DNA of 64,000 nt from Gambelia wislizenii (taxonomy: Eukaryota; Chordata; Lepidosauria; Squamata; Crotaphytidae), in assembly GCA_030847615.1 (NCBI GenBank), contig JAUMIR010000003.1, positions 30,688,501-30,752,500 of the forward strand, given 5' to 3'. Shown here piece after piece: positions 1-11,340 of the stretch (its first letter is position 1; every line of letters begins with the position of its first letter). Position numbers and translations under genes: made by a program. The notes under the pieces are model-generated. The model saw only the letters and a program-made list of their open reading frames with translations, ran no database searches and was not told the DNA's origin.

Positions 1-2077
1 CCCAAAAGGCAGAATATTTTTGTGAGATCATTTTGAAGTGGGAGAGGATCTCAGGATGCAATCTGCCATCACGATAGGCAGCCATTGGGTGGGTGAGAGG
101 GCGAAATCACAGCACCTGCAGTTTGATGCAGCACCTGAAGAGGCAGAATCCAGTGATCTTACTCAGAGGCAAAAGGAAAATATGTTGTCATCATATATGC
201 TAAACTGCGACAAACCTGGGTGACTGATGCTCTAGAGAAATAGTTCCAAGAGAAAAGTACTGTTAAATGGATTGCCAAGACTGAGCAGTCAATTCTAGGA
301 GTAAAATGGTTCATGTTTTGTTTTTGAAAAACAGCAGGCTTTGTGGGTACTAACAAAGCTAGTAAAAAAGATAGACAGTGCATCTCCAACATGACTATAT
401 AAGGGAGAGTACTAACTAAGTTAGGGTACTAACTTACCTGTTTGAAATCGGATTGGTTGAATCCCTTCTTTAGGATTTGCAATGTCTCCAAATATTATGA
501 AAATTTGTGTGTGAGGGAGTTATACACACTTTTGTTTTCCCAGTACATGTCAACAGAAGAAAATTGGTGATTCAGGTTTCTGAGTTTCACTTTGGATTTG
601 GGGTCAGGGTCACATTGACACATTCTAAAATTACAAATTGGGCTTCAAACTGAGTCTTGTATAGAGCCCTAATTTGCAGTTACCCTTGGTGATGGAAACA
701 TGGCATACCGCCCCCCCCCAAAAAAAACCAAGCCAGTTTCTGAGTGCAGTAAGAATAGTGCATCCACAATGTGATGGTGTTACAACATGGACTTTGGCAA
801 TATTTTAAATAAATATTGAAATTATGTCAGAGCAGCAGCCAGCTCATTTTCTGAGAACTCTGCATTTTGTCTCAAAGCTCTCTGGTTTGACAGTTCTCAT
901 ACACCTACTACAGTGCATTCTCTTTGGGAGAATTCACAGAGGCAGAATTATTAGATTTACATTTGCAACCTTTATGCATGCAGGAATCAAAATTGCAGCA
1001 CTTGTTTATAGATGTTAGAATTCCATGAGACTCAAAGAACACCTAGAACTCAATTAACTTTTAGGTTTAAACCATTAAAGAAACAATCCTTCAACTGTAT
1101 CATAAAGTTACTCTATCAATTTTAAGCCATTTCATCATGTCACTTTATGTCATAGTGCCCAGAATTTCCCTGACTTTCTAGAAACGTTTAAAAGAGTATA
1201 TATATTTTTGTCACTTTAGATAAAGTTGGGAGGCACTTATTTCGGAGAGCTTTAAATAGCATGGTAGTCGATGAGAATTGATGTGCAGTATTGGACAAGC
1301 ATCTGTAGTTAAAGGTGCCCAATTAAAACTATATCTCTTGCCTTTTTAAAGGTTCAGGAGTATTAAGGACATAAAACATTGACTTATATTGAACCAGACC
1401 ACTGGCACATCTAGCCTAGTAATTTCCATATTGACTAACATCAGCTAAGTCTTTTACAGTTTTGTTATCTATAATCCTTTCACTAGAGATGCCAGGAGCT
1501 TAATCTGTGGTCTTTATGTATAAAATATTACCCCTGAAACTCCTGAAGGAGAAAGGGTAGAGGAGAAACAACCACACCAGAGACCAATTATACACCCCTT
1601 TATTGCCTACAGTTGACAGGAATTTGGTGTGCCACAGAGCAAAGATCTGGAGCTATCTGGCTAACTACTAGCCTGTCAACTCATTACCTATCTACCTATG
1701 TGCTGGCAGAGGAACCAAAAGAACAAAGTCCCAGATTTACAAGATCCACTGAAGTGTACAGTAGTTTTGTGTGTCCAGTCTAGTACTTGGGTCTGAGGTC
1801 TTAGACACCCTCCAATCTGATTCTGAGGAAGTGGGGAAGGCTACAAAGGGAGGAGTTGATAAGAAAAATCCATCATGCTATGGACTAGGTGCTAGTGCAG
1901 CTCTTGGTTTACCTAAGTAATTACCTAAGTAATTACACCCACCAGACACCAACATTTCTGGTACACACAAGTTTTGCAGTATGTCTATGTCTTTACATTT
2001 GTATTGAATTGCATCACATTATACTTCAACTTTTCTCCAAAGATGGGATGAAAGGCAGCTTTCAAGACAAAAAGAAA
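1..2077. other. No gene or recognised repeat
   Basis: AT-rich sequence with only short, uninformative open frames. I see a C-run followed by an A-run near 710-727 and a twofold 14-bp repeat near 1,912-1,937. No splice-flanked exon, RNA gene or transposon end was recognised. Confidence 0.6.
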
Positions 2078-2306
2078 TACAGTTGGCCATCAATATCTGC
2101 TGGGGTTTAGTTCCAGGACATCCAATGGATACCAAAATCTGTGGATTCTCAAGTCCCATTATATACAATGGCATAGTAAAATGACATCTCTTTATATAAA
2201 ATGGCAAACAGCAAGGTTTGCGTTTTGGAATCTCCCCCCCAAAAAAAGAATATATATTTTTGAGCTGTGTTTGGTTGGATGCAGAACCCATAGGAGGGCC
2301 AACCTA
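2078..2306. mobile_element. Short mariner/Tigger-type DNA transposon (MITE)
   Basis: The left end reads TA-CAGTTGGCC and the right end reads GGAGGGCCAACC-TA, so the termini are inverted repeats and both sides carry a TA dinucleotide, the target duplication of Tc1/mariner/pogo elements. The interior has the phrase CAAGTCCCATTATATACAA that I associate with Tigger-like MITEs of reptiles. It is about 225 bp long and has no transposase frame, so it is non-autonomous. The orientation is arbitrary and the exact family is not determined. Confidence 0.65.
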
Positions 2307-2345
2307 CAAGTAAAACACAGGTAGGCTGAAACATTAAAAATTATA

Positions 2346-2552
2346 AAGTCAAAGGCTTTCATGGCCAGCATCCATAGGTTTTTCATGTTTTTTCCCCCCT
2401 GGGTTGTGAGACCATGTTCTGGAAGAGTTTATTCCTGATTGTTCAACTGCATCTGTGGCTGGCATCTTCAGAGAATGGTGGTGTAGGGGTGTGTGGGGTT
2501 TTTATACTGTGAGTCCCTATTGGAGAGGATATGTAAATTTGTATATTGAATG
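2346..2552 (-). mobile_element. Penelope-like element, 3' end fragment
   Basis: Read on the minus strand this matches the 3' end of the PLE copies at 28.7 and 62.2 kb. Shared blocks are the open-circle phrase around CTCTGAAGATGCCAGCCACA, the stretch ending in ATGGTCTCACAACCC and the terminal GAAAGCCTTTGAC. The GIY-YIG coding part is absent, so the copy is 5'-truncated to the untranslated tail. A plus-strand copy of the same tail lies 670 bp downstream. Confidence 0.8.
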
Positions 2553-3223
2553 TGAAGGAACAAAGACTGCTATGCTGGTAGGGCAAAGCCATTCCATTCT
2601 GGCTTGAGCTCCCAGCAGCCTGAACAACATCTCAAGGCAACAAACTGCAAGCATTTAGTAGAGATTAGGGCCTGTTTAGTTGTGTTAGGGAATTATTTTT
2701 AATTTCTTTACTTTGGTTGAATGTAGCTAAATTAGCAACTGAATGTAACCTGAGTAATGTAATGCTTTGATCTTGATACTCTGTATTGCTATCACTTTAA
2801 GCCTGCCTGCCTGAGGTAGGGGAGAATCCTGCCTCATGTGAAATTGCATGACTACTTCTCTTGAATAAAGTAAACTTATTAATTTTCCTATACTGATGCT
2901 TACCACGTGCCTTGCTCTCGACTATGCTACTGTGAGCCTCCTCTGGGGTTAGGAGGAAGGAGTTAGTTGATTCTATAGTGGCAAGGAGTGCCACTGAGTA
3001 TTATAGACTACACACAACTTCCCCCTGCATTGTGCATGAGAAAGGGAGGGTACCAAGGGGAAAGAACCCCCCTAGTTTAATTCAGTGGGTGGTGGTGGTG
3101 CAACTGGATGATTTTTGGGTCTATAGGGAGCATCCTGGAGTGAGGATACTCAGGACTAACCCTACAGGGAGGGCTAACCTGGGGATCCTGGGAAGTGAAC
3201 CCAGGTTTGAGCCCTTGACACTC
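2553..3223. other. Unclassified interval, possibly LTR-like
   Basis: This interval lies between two oppositely oriented PLE tails. It carries an AATAAA signal near 2,863-2,870 followed by a promoter-free AT stretch, and a TGTTAGGG-type start near 2,683. These hint at a solo LTR, but no second copy in the window, primer-binding site or target duplication confirms it. A 131-codon plus-strand frame across 2,978-3,373 runs into the PLE tail and resembles nothing I know. Confidence 0.3.
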
Positions 3224-3365
3224 CCCAACGGGGGTTTACAGGATATAATACACACTCCTACCCAACTATTCTCTGAGGATGCCAGCCACAGATGCAGGCG
3301 AAACATCAGAAATAAACTCTTCCAGAACACGGCCTCACAGCCCGGAAAAAAACCAAGGAGAATCT
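3224..3365 (+). mobile_element. Penelope-like element, 3' end fragment
   Basis: A plus-strand copy of the PLE tail containing TGCCAGCCACAGATGCAGGC, GAAACATCAGAAATAAACTC and CCAGAACACGGCCTCACAGC. It is about 140 bp long and non-coding. With the minus-strand copy at 2,346-2,552 it forms a widely spaced inverted pair. Confidence 0.8.
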
Positions 3366-3507
3366 GGGGATAACGTCTATTTCATTATCCTTTGGATGAA
3401 AGTTCTAATTTGAGGTCTTTGACATCATACCTATGACAGTAAAAAATAAAATGTACTGATTATGACTAATATAGCCATATGTGATTAGGGCCCAGTTTAT
3501 CTGAAGG

Positions 3508-3539
3508 ATTTCCTCCCTCCCTCCCTCTCTCTCTCTCTT
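3508..3539. repeat. CT-rich microsatellite
   Basis: CCTC units pass into an uninterrupted CT run. No gene is nearby. Confidence 0.9.
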
Positions 3540-3894
3540 CCACTGCCCATATGAGCTTGCCCAGGTTTTGAAATCTTCAGGGGAGATTTTACTACCTCCA
3601 CAGGTAGATCTGATGGAAGCTTGAGTATACAGACTACATAGTGGCTGCTCACTAGTGACAAAAAAAAATTGGTTTGTTTTGATTTGCCTGTAGGAACTGA
3701 TTGCTATATTGTCTATGCTTGTTTTTATGGGTCCTCCCCCTCAAAAAAATCTGTTACTTCTATTGATAGATTAATTTAATTTTAGCTTTTGTATGCCTTT
3801 ATTTATGAGAATTAAAGGAATGTTTATCTCAATATTTTTTCAACTATTGTAAGTTGCCCAAGGCTGGGGAAAAAGTGGTAGCAGCTATTGCGGC

Positions 3895-3963
3895 AGGGGT
3901 GGTGGTGGTGGAGGAGGAGGAGGAGGGGGAGGGGGAGGGGGAGGGGGAGGGGGAGGAGGAGGA
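3895..3963. repeat. Purine tract (GGT)n, (GGA)n, (GGGGGA)n
   Basis: About 70 bp of one-strand purine made of GGT, GGA and GGGGGA units. Such tracts can adopt G-quadruplex or triplex structure; that is inference only. Confidence 0.9.
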
Positions 3964-4649
3964 TAATGTTCAAAATACTTTTTACTATTCTTAGTATAAG
4001 GATCTTTTTTCATGTAGACTCCCAAACCCTATGCACATTCAACCTGCATCTTGGGAGCTGGTAGAGCATCACTCTCAAGACTCAGCTGACTTTCAAATCA
4101 TGGGTTCAGTGTACCTGTTTCTGCTCCCTCCTCATTTGACATCTCACTAGGAAACAAATTCTTATCCCTAGTCAGAATACGAGCTGCACTCTCTGGCCGA
4201 AACTTCAGGGTGGAACCAGCAATATCAGTAATTGTGGCCATAAATCCTGCCATAAAAGTAAGGCCATACACCCTGATGTAAGGGGTATCCATACATTCTG
4301 ATGTGCATGATGTGAGTGAAGTGGGGAATCTAGACCCTATTAGTACTAAAAGTCCACAAGGGTGCTAATAGGGGATCACGTGTGTTGTATCTGGAGGATT
4401 GGACTAGGACTTCAGGAGACAATGGTTGCTCCTAAGAAAGGAGCTACATTCCATTGATTATTAATCCTTTGTCTCTTGGTTCTATGGCAGAAACTCACAT
4501 TCCATGGTGGAGAGAAATAAACTAAGGTGGCAGCATAGGAGGGGTAAACAAACTTATTAAGTAACTTAATTCCCAACTAACGTTGCTAGAATAGGGAGGG
4601 GGAAAGAGTAGTCACATTCTTAACCCCATGTTTGTAGCCCTTGATAAGC
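3964..4649. other. No gene recognised
   Basis: Between the purine tract and the CR1 element I see only short frames and no repeat family I can name. Confidence 0.55.
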
Positions 4650-5541
4650 CTAACTGTCCCAGTGCTATTCAACATCTTTATCAATGCATTGGCTGAAGGA
4701 ATAGAGGGTACGTTTATCAAGTTTGCAGATGACACCAAATTAGGAGGGGTAGCTAATACCTCAGAGAACAGGATCAGAATAAAAAATGACCTGAACAGAT
4801 AAGAAAGTTGGACCAAAACAACAAAATGAATTCCAACAGGGATAAACATATGATACTACACTTGGGCAGTAAAATGAAATGCACAGATATAGGATGGGTG
4901 ACACATGGCTTGAGGGCAGTACATGTGAAAGGGATCTAGGAATCTTAGTGGACCACAAGGTGAACATGAGTCAGCAGTGTGACGCAGCAGCTAAAAAAGC
5001 CAATGCAATTCTAGGCTGCATTAATAGGAGTATATTGTCTAGATTAAGGGAAGTAATAGTGCTACTCTATTCTTCTTTGGTCAGGCCTCACCTGGAGTAC
5101 TGTGTCCAGTTCTGGGCACCACAATTCAGGAAGGATATTGAGAAGCTGGAACATGTCCAGTGGAGGGTTACCAGGATGGCTGGAGGTCTGGAAGCCATGG
5201 CCTATGAGGAATGGCTTAGGGAATTGGGTAAGTTTAGTCTGGAGAAGAGAAGATTAAGAGGGGACATGATAGCCATGTTTCAATATTTGAAGGGATATCA
5301 TACTGTTTTCTGCTGCTCCAGAGAGTAGGACATGGAGCAAAAACTACAGGAGAAGATATTCCACCTAAACATTAGGAAGAACTTCCTGACAGTAAGAGCT
5401 GTTTGGAAGTGGAATACACTGCCTCAGAGTGTGGCGGAGTCTCCTTCTTTGGAGGTTTTTAAACATTTATGTATTCCTGCATGACAGGGGTTGGACTGGA
5501 TGGCCGTTGTGGTCTCTTACAACTCTATGATTCTATGATTC
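4650..5541 (+). mobile_element. CR1 LINE, 5'-truncated 3' half
   Basis: A decayed copy of the CR1 ORF2 C-terminus. Near 4,656-4,740 the frame reads as the end of the reverse transcriptase domain, including the FADDTK catalytic box. After frame breaks, a clear frame at 4,879-5,328 carries CR1 signatures: [47 protein letters not shown] and [11 protein letters not shown]. The 3' untranslated part ends in the CR1 hallmark, GGTTGGACTGGATGGCC followed by the ATTCTATG repeat at 5,527-5,541. The element is dead because of several stops and shifts. CR1 elements normally lose their 5' end at insertion, which fits the start near 4,650. Confidence 0.95.
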
Positions 5542-6899
5542 AAAGCTTTCTGACCCCTGAAACAAAAAATAACAATTCTCAGGTGACCCTTTGTCCCCAA
5601 ACAACTCAAAATGCACAGCAGCATGGGGATTTCTCACTTCCTTAGAGCTTCCCAAAATATTTTTGGGGTGTCATCAGGTGAAACCAGTGTGGTATAATGC
5701 ACTGAGTGATGGACTTTGGGAGAAAAAGAATCAAATGCCTGCTCAGTCATGGGACCATATTTTGCGTGTTTGGGCAAGTCACACTCTCTGAGAGGGAGGC
5801 AATCGTAACCCTTCTTAGAATTAATCTTGCCACAAAAATTCTAGGATAGGATTGTCATGAGTGGAGTGGACTTGAACACATATAACTATAAAGTCCACTA
5901 CTCCAAATTAGTTCCCAAACCTGTCATAGTCATCCAGTTGTTTATTGTGGGGAGAGAATTTTGGACTACATAGCAATTTTGTTTGAACCACCTAGGTTCT
6001 TTTTATCTTACTGGCTGTGAAAACTGGCCTTGTCTAAACTGAAGTCTCCTAAGTCATTAGTTCAATAACTGAGGTGTTTGGGGATCTTGTATGAACACTG
6101 TGCTTGCTCAGTGAAAAAATGTATAGAAGGCCTGTCAGTATATGCCTGTGATCATTCAGAGGAAGTTAATGTCAGCTTAACTAAATTCTTGTGCAAGTGA
6201 TCTATCAGATACTGAAATAACCTCATGTAAGGTATCAGATACCATCAAATATTGACAGCTGTTACATGTCAGCTGCCAAATATACATTGTGGCATGGCCC
6301 TGCATTTCAGTTCTCAGTGCCAAATGTTGAATGTTACTTGTCAGATTGTGTGCATTGGCAAATCTATATACATATAACTTTTGGGTATGTTGCTTTTCCA
6401 AGTGTGCTAATTGGCTGCTTAGGAAACACACCCAACCAATCACCTCTACATGCAAATTCTCTCTCTACCTCACAATCCACTCACATGCCACTCAATCTGC
6501 ATCTACATCCCCAGACTCACCAGGGCCCCTCTATCTTCTCACTCCCTCAGCCACTCACCAGTCACGGGCTACAATGGGACCCAGACAGTTGACTGGTAGT
6601 GGCGGCAGCACAGCAACAGAATGGGTCACCCTCAGCAACTCCAAGAAAGTGTGGAATGCTCAGAAGGGGGAGGAGGAATTTAAAAACCCACTGGCCTAAC
6701 TTACAGGGTTGTCATGAGGTATACCGAACTTTTTTGTGGAGTATTTTAACAGTGTATGTTACCCTAAGCACAGCTAGTATATTGAAATTAGGGATGTGAT
6801 TCTTCATTAAGTTTCTTCTTGAAGGCAGTGAAGAGTAATTTCACAATTTTCTTCCCACTTTGAGAAAGCCTTTGAAAATCATGCAGCTATCAAAGACTA
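5542..6899. other. No gene recognised
   Basis: Short frames only, including overlapping 108- and 122-codon frames near 6,266-6,699 that have neither recognisable domains nor splice context. I judge them chance frames. Confidence 0.55.
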
Positions 6900-7260
6900 T
6901 TCACACTTCAGGACTTATTCCATGCAAAATTTACACTTGGTTGTTTTGTGCAGAAAACATTGTTCTATGGGGAAAATATTTTTTCCCCATAGAACAATGA
7001 AGCATTTCTATGGGGAAAATATTTTTTCCCCATAGAATATTTTTTCAGTGCAGAAGTATTGCTCAGAAAAAGCTGTTGCAAATTAAAAAGTTATGCAAAA
7101 TTTTAACCATGTGAAAATTTTATGCAAATTACAGCATGTTCAGCACAGAAAGAAGCACGCTCTGCATGGAAAATATTATTTCAATGCAGAAATATTAATG
7201 TATGCACAGAAAATGCTGTTTTCTACATAAAACCATGTGCGAATTTTGTGCACAATAAGT
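6900..7260. repeat. Degenerate AT-rich repeat with GTGCAGAAAA motifs
   Basis: The interval is built from variations of a roughly 25-35-bp phrase such as TTTTGTGCAGAAAACA and TTTTCTGCATAG. The same style of sequence recurs at about 9,480-9,625, 10,385-10,520 and 50,735-51,090, and the opening phrase (TGCAAAATTTACACTTGGTT) resembles 50,745-50,770. Two perfect palindromes lie inside it. I do not recognise the family. Confidence 0.55.
6958..7037. repeat. Two tandem perfect palindromes
   Basis: Palindrome 1 (6,958-6,999) has 19-bp arms, CATTGTTCTATGGGGAAAA and its exact complement, around a TATT loop. Palindrome 2 (7,006-7,037) repeats the inner 14-bp arm, TTCTATGGGGAAAA, around the same loop. 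The inner 32 bp is therefore a direct duplication of a hairpin. Confidence 0.95.
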
Positions 7261-9479
7261 CTTGAACTGTGAAGATTCTCATCAGACCAGGATTCTTCTC
7301 ATTATGGCTTCCTAATACTTGTTTTTCAACCATTTTCTGAATATTTTCAAATATCATTTTCATCCCAAATTGAAATGATGACTTCCACAAAACTCCACAA
7401 TGTGAAACACTTATGGTTAATTTAAAATATTCATACAAACTTGAGGCAGTTAGGAAAAAAATTTTTATTTATATTTATTATTAAACACAGTAAAGAATTT
7501 TGAGTGTTCTTTTTCCTTTTAGCAAATGAATTTCAACTCTAAAACTGTCTCTATTGTGTAACATATATATCTAAACAGAATATTGCTCTAACCCACTGAA
7601 TAATAAATGCTACCCTTCAATTGCTAGAGATTATTTTCCTGCAGCAGGAATTTCTTTCTTTCAGATTTATCTGTTGCCAGGGGTAGGAGAGATCCAAACA
7701 AACAAACCTGCTGCCATTGATTGTCTAAACCCACTGAAAACCTGCACAACCTGTTTGTTGCAAGGCATTATCTATGCATTTCTCAAAAAGCAAAATTGCA
7801 TATGTAGTTGGACCAACCAGAATGCACAAGGAATCTCTTGAAAGATTCATGTACTCAAAGCCAACTCTGGTTCCACTTAAATATCATCTAGGATTGTTGG
7901 TGAAGAATGGTTGACTTCTGCTAGATTGTCCTGATGCTCTCAAACTTCATACAAAGACAAGACAGAGATCTTTCAATTGACCTATTCAGCTGAGACAGTC
8001 TTGGTGGATTGCTATTAGTGGGTGATGTAATACATTTAGATTATAGGCACTATAGAGAATATGAAAGAAAAAATCAGTGAGGCTTTAAACATCAGATCAT
8101 GGCAATTTCAAAGAAAAGCATATTTTTCCACTTAGCATTTGATCTTACTGGGAGGGTTTCCAAAATGTTACTCAGTCAAGTGTTAACACAGAAAGCTCTG
8201 CTTAATGTCTCTCTTCATATGTTCTAGCTCACTTCATATTTTCTTATGCATAATGCTACTATTCAATTCTCTTCTATTCCCCTATATCAGAGTTGGGCAA
8301 ACTGTGGTCCATGGGTATAGGCAACTCCCAAAACCATTTTTGTTGCACTTAAAGCCCAGCCCCAGGTAAAAAAATGTTTCTGAATTTCTTTCAAAAACAT
8401 TTCTCCCCCCCCACACACACACACCTTTTCCCCTGAAATGGCCTCTAGGGGACAAGGGACATTTTGCCATGTATTTGCCCAGGGGCATTTTAGCCTTGAA
8501 GAGGCCTTTTTAAAAAACACTTCCTGCTTCCTACTGTAAAATTGCTTGGGGGAGGGGAGACGAAATAAGGCAAAAATGCCCTCATACCCCAGAGAACTTT
8601 TGGGTGCATTTTGGGGCAGAAATTAATTTTTGTGGGAGGTAAATAGGAATGTGTGACCCTCTGAGGTCTCCTGGCAAGTGCAATATGCCTCCCTAGCCTT
8701 TGACAGTTGCGCTACCCTGTCCTAGACCAAGAAAAATAGAATAGTCTACTCTAAATCCCTAAACATCTATTCCTCAAAACCAGGGAAAGGCACACCATAG
8801 CTCAGAGGTCACATGTGACCCTTTTATCCCACTTTTATGAGCCATGGAGACACACCCCCCCACAGCAGTCACTGAAAGCCCTCCAAAATGCATATTTTTC
8901 ATCAGCTTGATTTTTGGGCAATGTTCGTATCAAAAACAAAGAAAAAGCCCCCCAACACATACAAACATGCAGTAATATCCCCACCCTATCCAAAGTCTCC
9001 GCATAACCCTATACTGCCCCTGAGTATCTCTGTTTTCTTTTGCAATCACTCTCAAAATAGCAGCAGACAGTGATATGACATCATTTCCTGACACCATTTT
9101 GAGAGGGAAATTGAACTTTTAAAATTTTTGAGTGGGTGATGACTGCATATTTGGGGGAGGGGTAGTCAATACTGTGTGGCCTGGAATCTTCAGCCACTAT
9201 AGTATAACAGCTGAAAATTTAACAAGTCTCTTTCTTTTTCCAGTTCACTTTAACTTATTGTAAGATACACCAGTATATCAACATCAACACTGCCTATTTG
9301 TGGTTTTGCTTTTAAAAGGCAGTGGCTGAAAGGGCATCTCTCTCCCTGTACCAATCTACCCACACATTAAGATCTTCACAGGAAATTGTTCTCTGGCAGA
9401 GAACTCTGGGGGCCTGATCCATTTAGGTTCCAGCCACACCAGATTCTAGAGTTACCAAAATGACATGAAGTACTTTGCA
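7261..9479. other. No gene recognised; possible weak hAT remnant
   Basis: Mostly featureless. At 8,285-8,310 there is a phrase like a hAT terminus (GTTGGGCAAACTGTGG) and near 8,700-8,720 a weak reverse counterpart, but no 8-bp duplication can be found. A perfect 14-bp palindrome, GGTCACATGTGACC, lies at 8,807-8,820. Two 60-80-codon frames near 8,282-8,520 overlap in different frames and look accidental. Confidence 0.45.
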
Positions 9480-9630
9480 TAAAAAAAAAACATGCAGTTT
9501 ATTGATTGTACTTAAATGACATATGTATGAAATTTCATGTTGTTTTGTGCAGAATGTGATATTTTATGCACAGAAATTTATATTGCTATGCATAAAGAAA
9601 ATCTTGTTTGCTGTGCACAAAACACTTTAA

Positions 9631-10370
9631 TTATCATGTCCCGTGAGTCTGATGAGGATATGGAATCAGAGGAGGACATGGCAGGGAATGGCCTAGGGAC
9701 CCTGGCACAGGTTTATCTACACCTATACCAGCAGGGAACCCTGCCAACCTGGAGGCTTGAGCAGAGGAAGAGCCTGACCCTAGTAGGCTGGCACCAGTCC
9801 CAGCAGAGAGTCCTGCCAATTCAGATAAGGATGATGTAGAAGAGAAAAACTTACCTCCACCATCATATAGCCAGCAGCAATCTCAAAAAGGAAGCTCAAA
9901 GGAAATTGCTGAGACTTTATGAGAAACACCTGCTTGTCAAGAAGCACCTAGCAAAGTCTTGATTGCTATATATTTGCTTTGGGGAAATATGGAGGCTTTG
10001 TAAGAGATCAACTGATCTTCCTGGAGAGAGCTTTGTGTCTGATATCTCTGACTCCATGCCTTGATTCCTGTTGCCTTGACTTGTGTTTAGACCTTGGACT
10101 GTTCCTGACTACACTGTTGACTGATCCTGCTGACCCACAGACCTACTTCTTGACTAAACTGCTGTCTGTAACCCTTGATCTTTGGACTGTATTCTGGACT
10201 CTTCTCTGTGTGCCTTCTTGCCTGAGTGTTGCTACTTCTCCAAGAAATGGAACCTTGCTTGTTCTAAACCTTACCTGGCTCCCCTTAATTGACTTTGCTA
10301 TCACTGGGAGTTGGCTGCTTTCCCAGACCTTGTTTATCTTGTCTCTGGCATTTTGGGGCTGCTTTCTTGG
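9631..10370. repeat. ~740-bp dispersed repeat, copy 1
   Basis: This matches 47,679-48,417 along nearly its whole length in the same orientation, at high identity by eye. Shared blocks include GGCAGGGAATG, TATCTACACCT, GCCAACCTGGAGGCTTGAGC, CAACTGATCTTCCTGGAG and TGGACTGTATTCTGGACTC. Sequence outside the block differs between copies: here it sits within the degenerate AT-rich repeat. The copy begins TGTCCCG. Each copy holds a ~154-codon frame but at the same nucleotide positions these are hydrophobic, unlike any domain I know, and are probably chance. The class is unknown; an LTR is possible. Confidence 0.7.
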
Positions 10371-10620
10371 ACAGGAATTGGGGGTTTTTTTCTACACAAA
10401 ATTCACATGTTTGATTTGCAGAGAAAACAATTTTTCTCTGTAGGAAACATTTCCTGCACAGGAAATAACATTTCTGAAAACTGCATGGTTTTAAAATACT
10501 TTTTTGCAGTGGGAAGAAAGTTGTTAAAATTGCCTATTGCTTCCTTTGACAAGAAACTTAATGAAGAATTAAATTGTTATGGAAGAGTTAATGTGTATTA
10601 GAGAACCTGTGAGTTCTTTT
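10371..10620. repeat. Degenerate AT-rich repeat, continuation
   Basis: After the 740-bp repeat the flank returns to phrases such as CACAAAATTCACATGTTTGA, TTTGCAGAGAAAACAA and ATTTCCTGCACAGG, like 6,900-7,260 and 50,735-51,090. This suggests that the 740-bp repeat inserted into this sequence. Confidence 0.5.
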
Positions 10621-10840
10621 TACATTGTCTTTGCTCTTTGAGGATGGTGAAAGGTATGAAGGCTGAGCACCAACTGGAGGAATGAATTTTTATCTGTTGC
10701 TAAGCTGCTTGTACAGTTCTCATAAGTACTGGAGGGAGACAGCTCACTCTTAGTTTGATTGTCTGTTTCTGCACACCATATATGCTTTGAGAACCCATCT
10801 ATGATTGGCATTACCAGAGGGGAGGATCCCAAGCCCAAGG

Positions 10841-11185
10841 CCTTCCCTCTATCCCAAGCGCCACTGCCCTGCCCTTGGAGGGAGAGATGAAGAGGCAGGT
10901 AGAACTCCATCAGGTCTGGACCCAGAAGTAGAGGAAAGACCCTCCCTCCATCCTAACTGCCACTTCCCTGCCCTTTGAGGGACAGAAGAAGAGGCAAGCA
11001 GAACTCTATCATGCCTAGGCCTGGAAGCAGAGGAAAGGCCCTCCCTCCATCCAAACTGCCACTGCCCTGCCTTTGTGGGGAGAGATGAAAAGGCAGGCAG
11101 AACTCCATCAGGCCTGGACCCAGAAGCAGGTGAAAGGCCCTTCCTCCAACCCAACTGCCACCACCCTGCCCTTGGAGGGAGAAAA
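10841..11185. repeat. Minisatellite, 99-bp unit, about 3.5 copies
   Basis: The block CCTCCCTCCA recurs at 10,941, 11,040 and 11,139 (as CCTTCCTCCA), with a first copy at 10,841, giving a 99-100-bp period. Other shared words are GAGGCAGG, AGAACTCCATCA and CTGGACCCAGAAG. Because 99 is a multiple of three, a 101-codon minus-strand frame (10,849-11,154) stays open as three 33-residue repeats. I take that frame as a consequence of the unit length, not as a gene. Confidence 0.9.
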
Positions 11186-11289
11186 GAACCAGCAGTATCT
11201 GCTGGATTTAATCCTTACCCCCATTCCCTGTTCCTTATGTGTCATGCCTTATTTAGATTGTAAGCCTGAAGGTCATTAAAATAACAATA

Positions 11290-11340
11290 TGCAAGAAGCT
11301 CTGAGAGCCTTTATGGCTGAAGAGTGGTGTATAAATACTC
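11290..11340 (+). mobile_element. L2/SINE-type 3' tail fragment
   Basis: The phrase CTCTGAGAGCCTTTATGG followed by GGCTGAAGAGTGGTGTATAAATA matches the 3' end of the SINE at 32.4-32.7 kb. Only the tail is present. Confidence 0.6.

Noticed and set aside
2978..3373. 131-codon plus-strand frame as a gene
   Set aside because: Its last third is the PLE untranslated tail; the remainder has no recognisable domain.
8285..8722. hAT element with GTTGGGCAAACTG end
   Set aside because: The right end is weak and no 8-bp duplication is present, so it was not called.
9979..10443. 154-codon frame, with a partner at 47,970-48,434, as a conserved protein
   Set aside because: The frames exist because the DNA is a 740-bp repeat at high identity. 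The product is hydrophobic and Leu/Ser/Thr-rich with no motif, and the two ends differ.
10849..11154. Repeat protein of three 33-residue units
   Set aside because: Explained by a 99-bp minisatellite; no start context or neighbouring coding signal.
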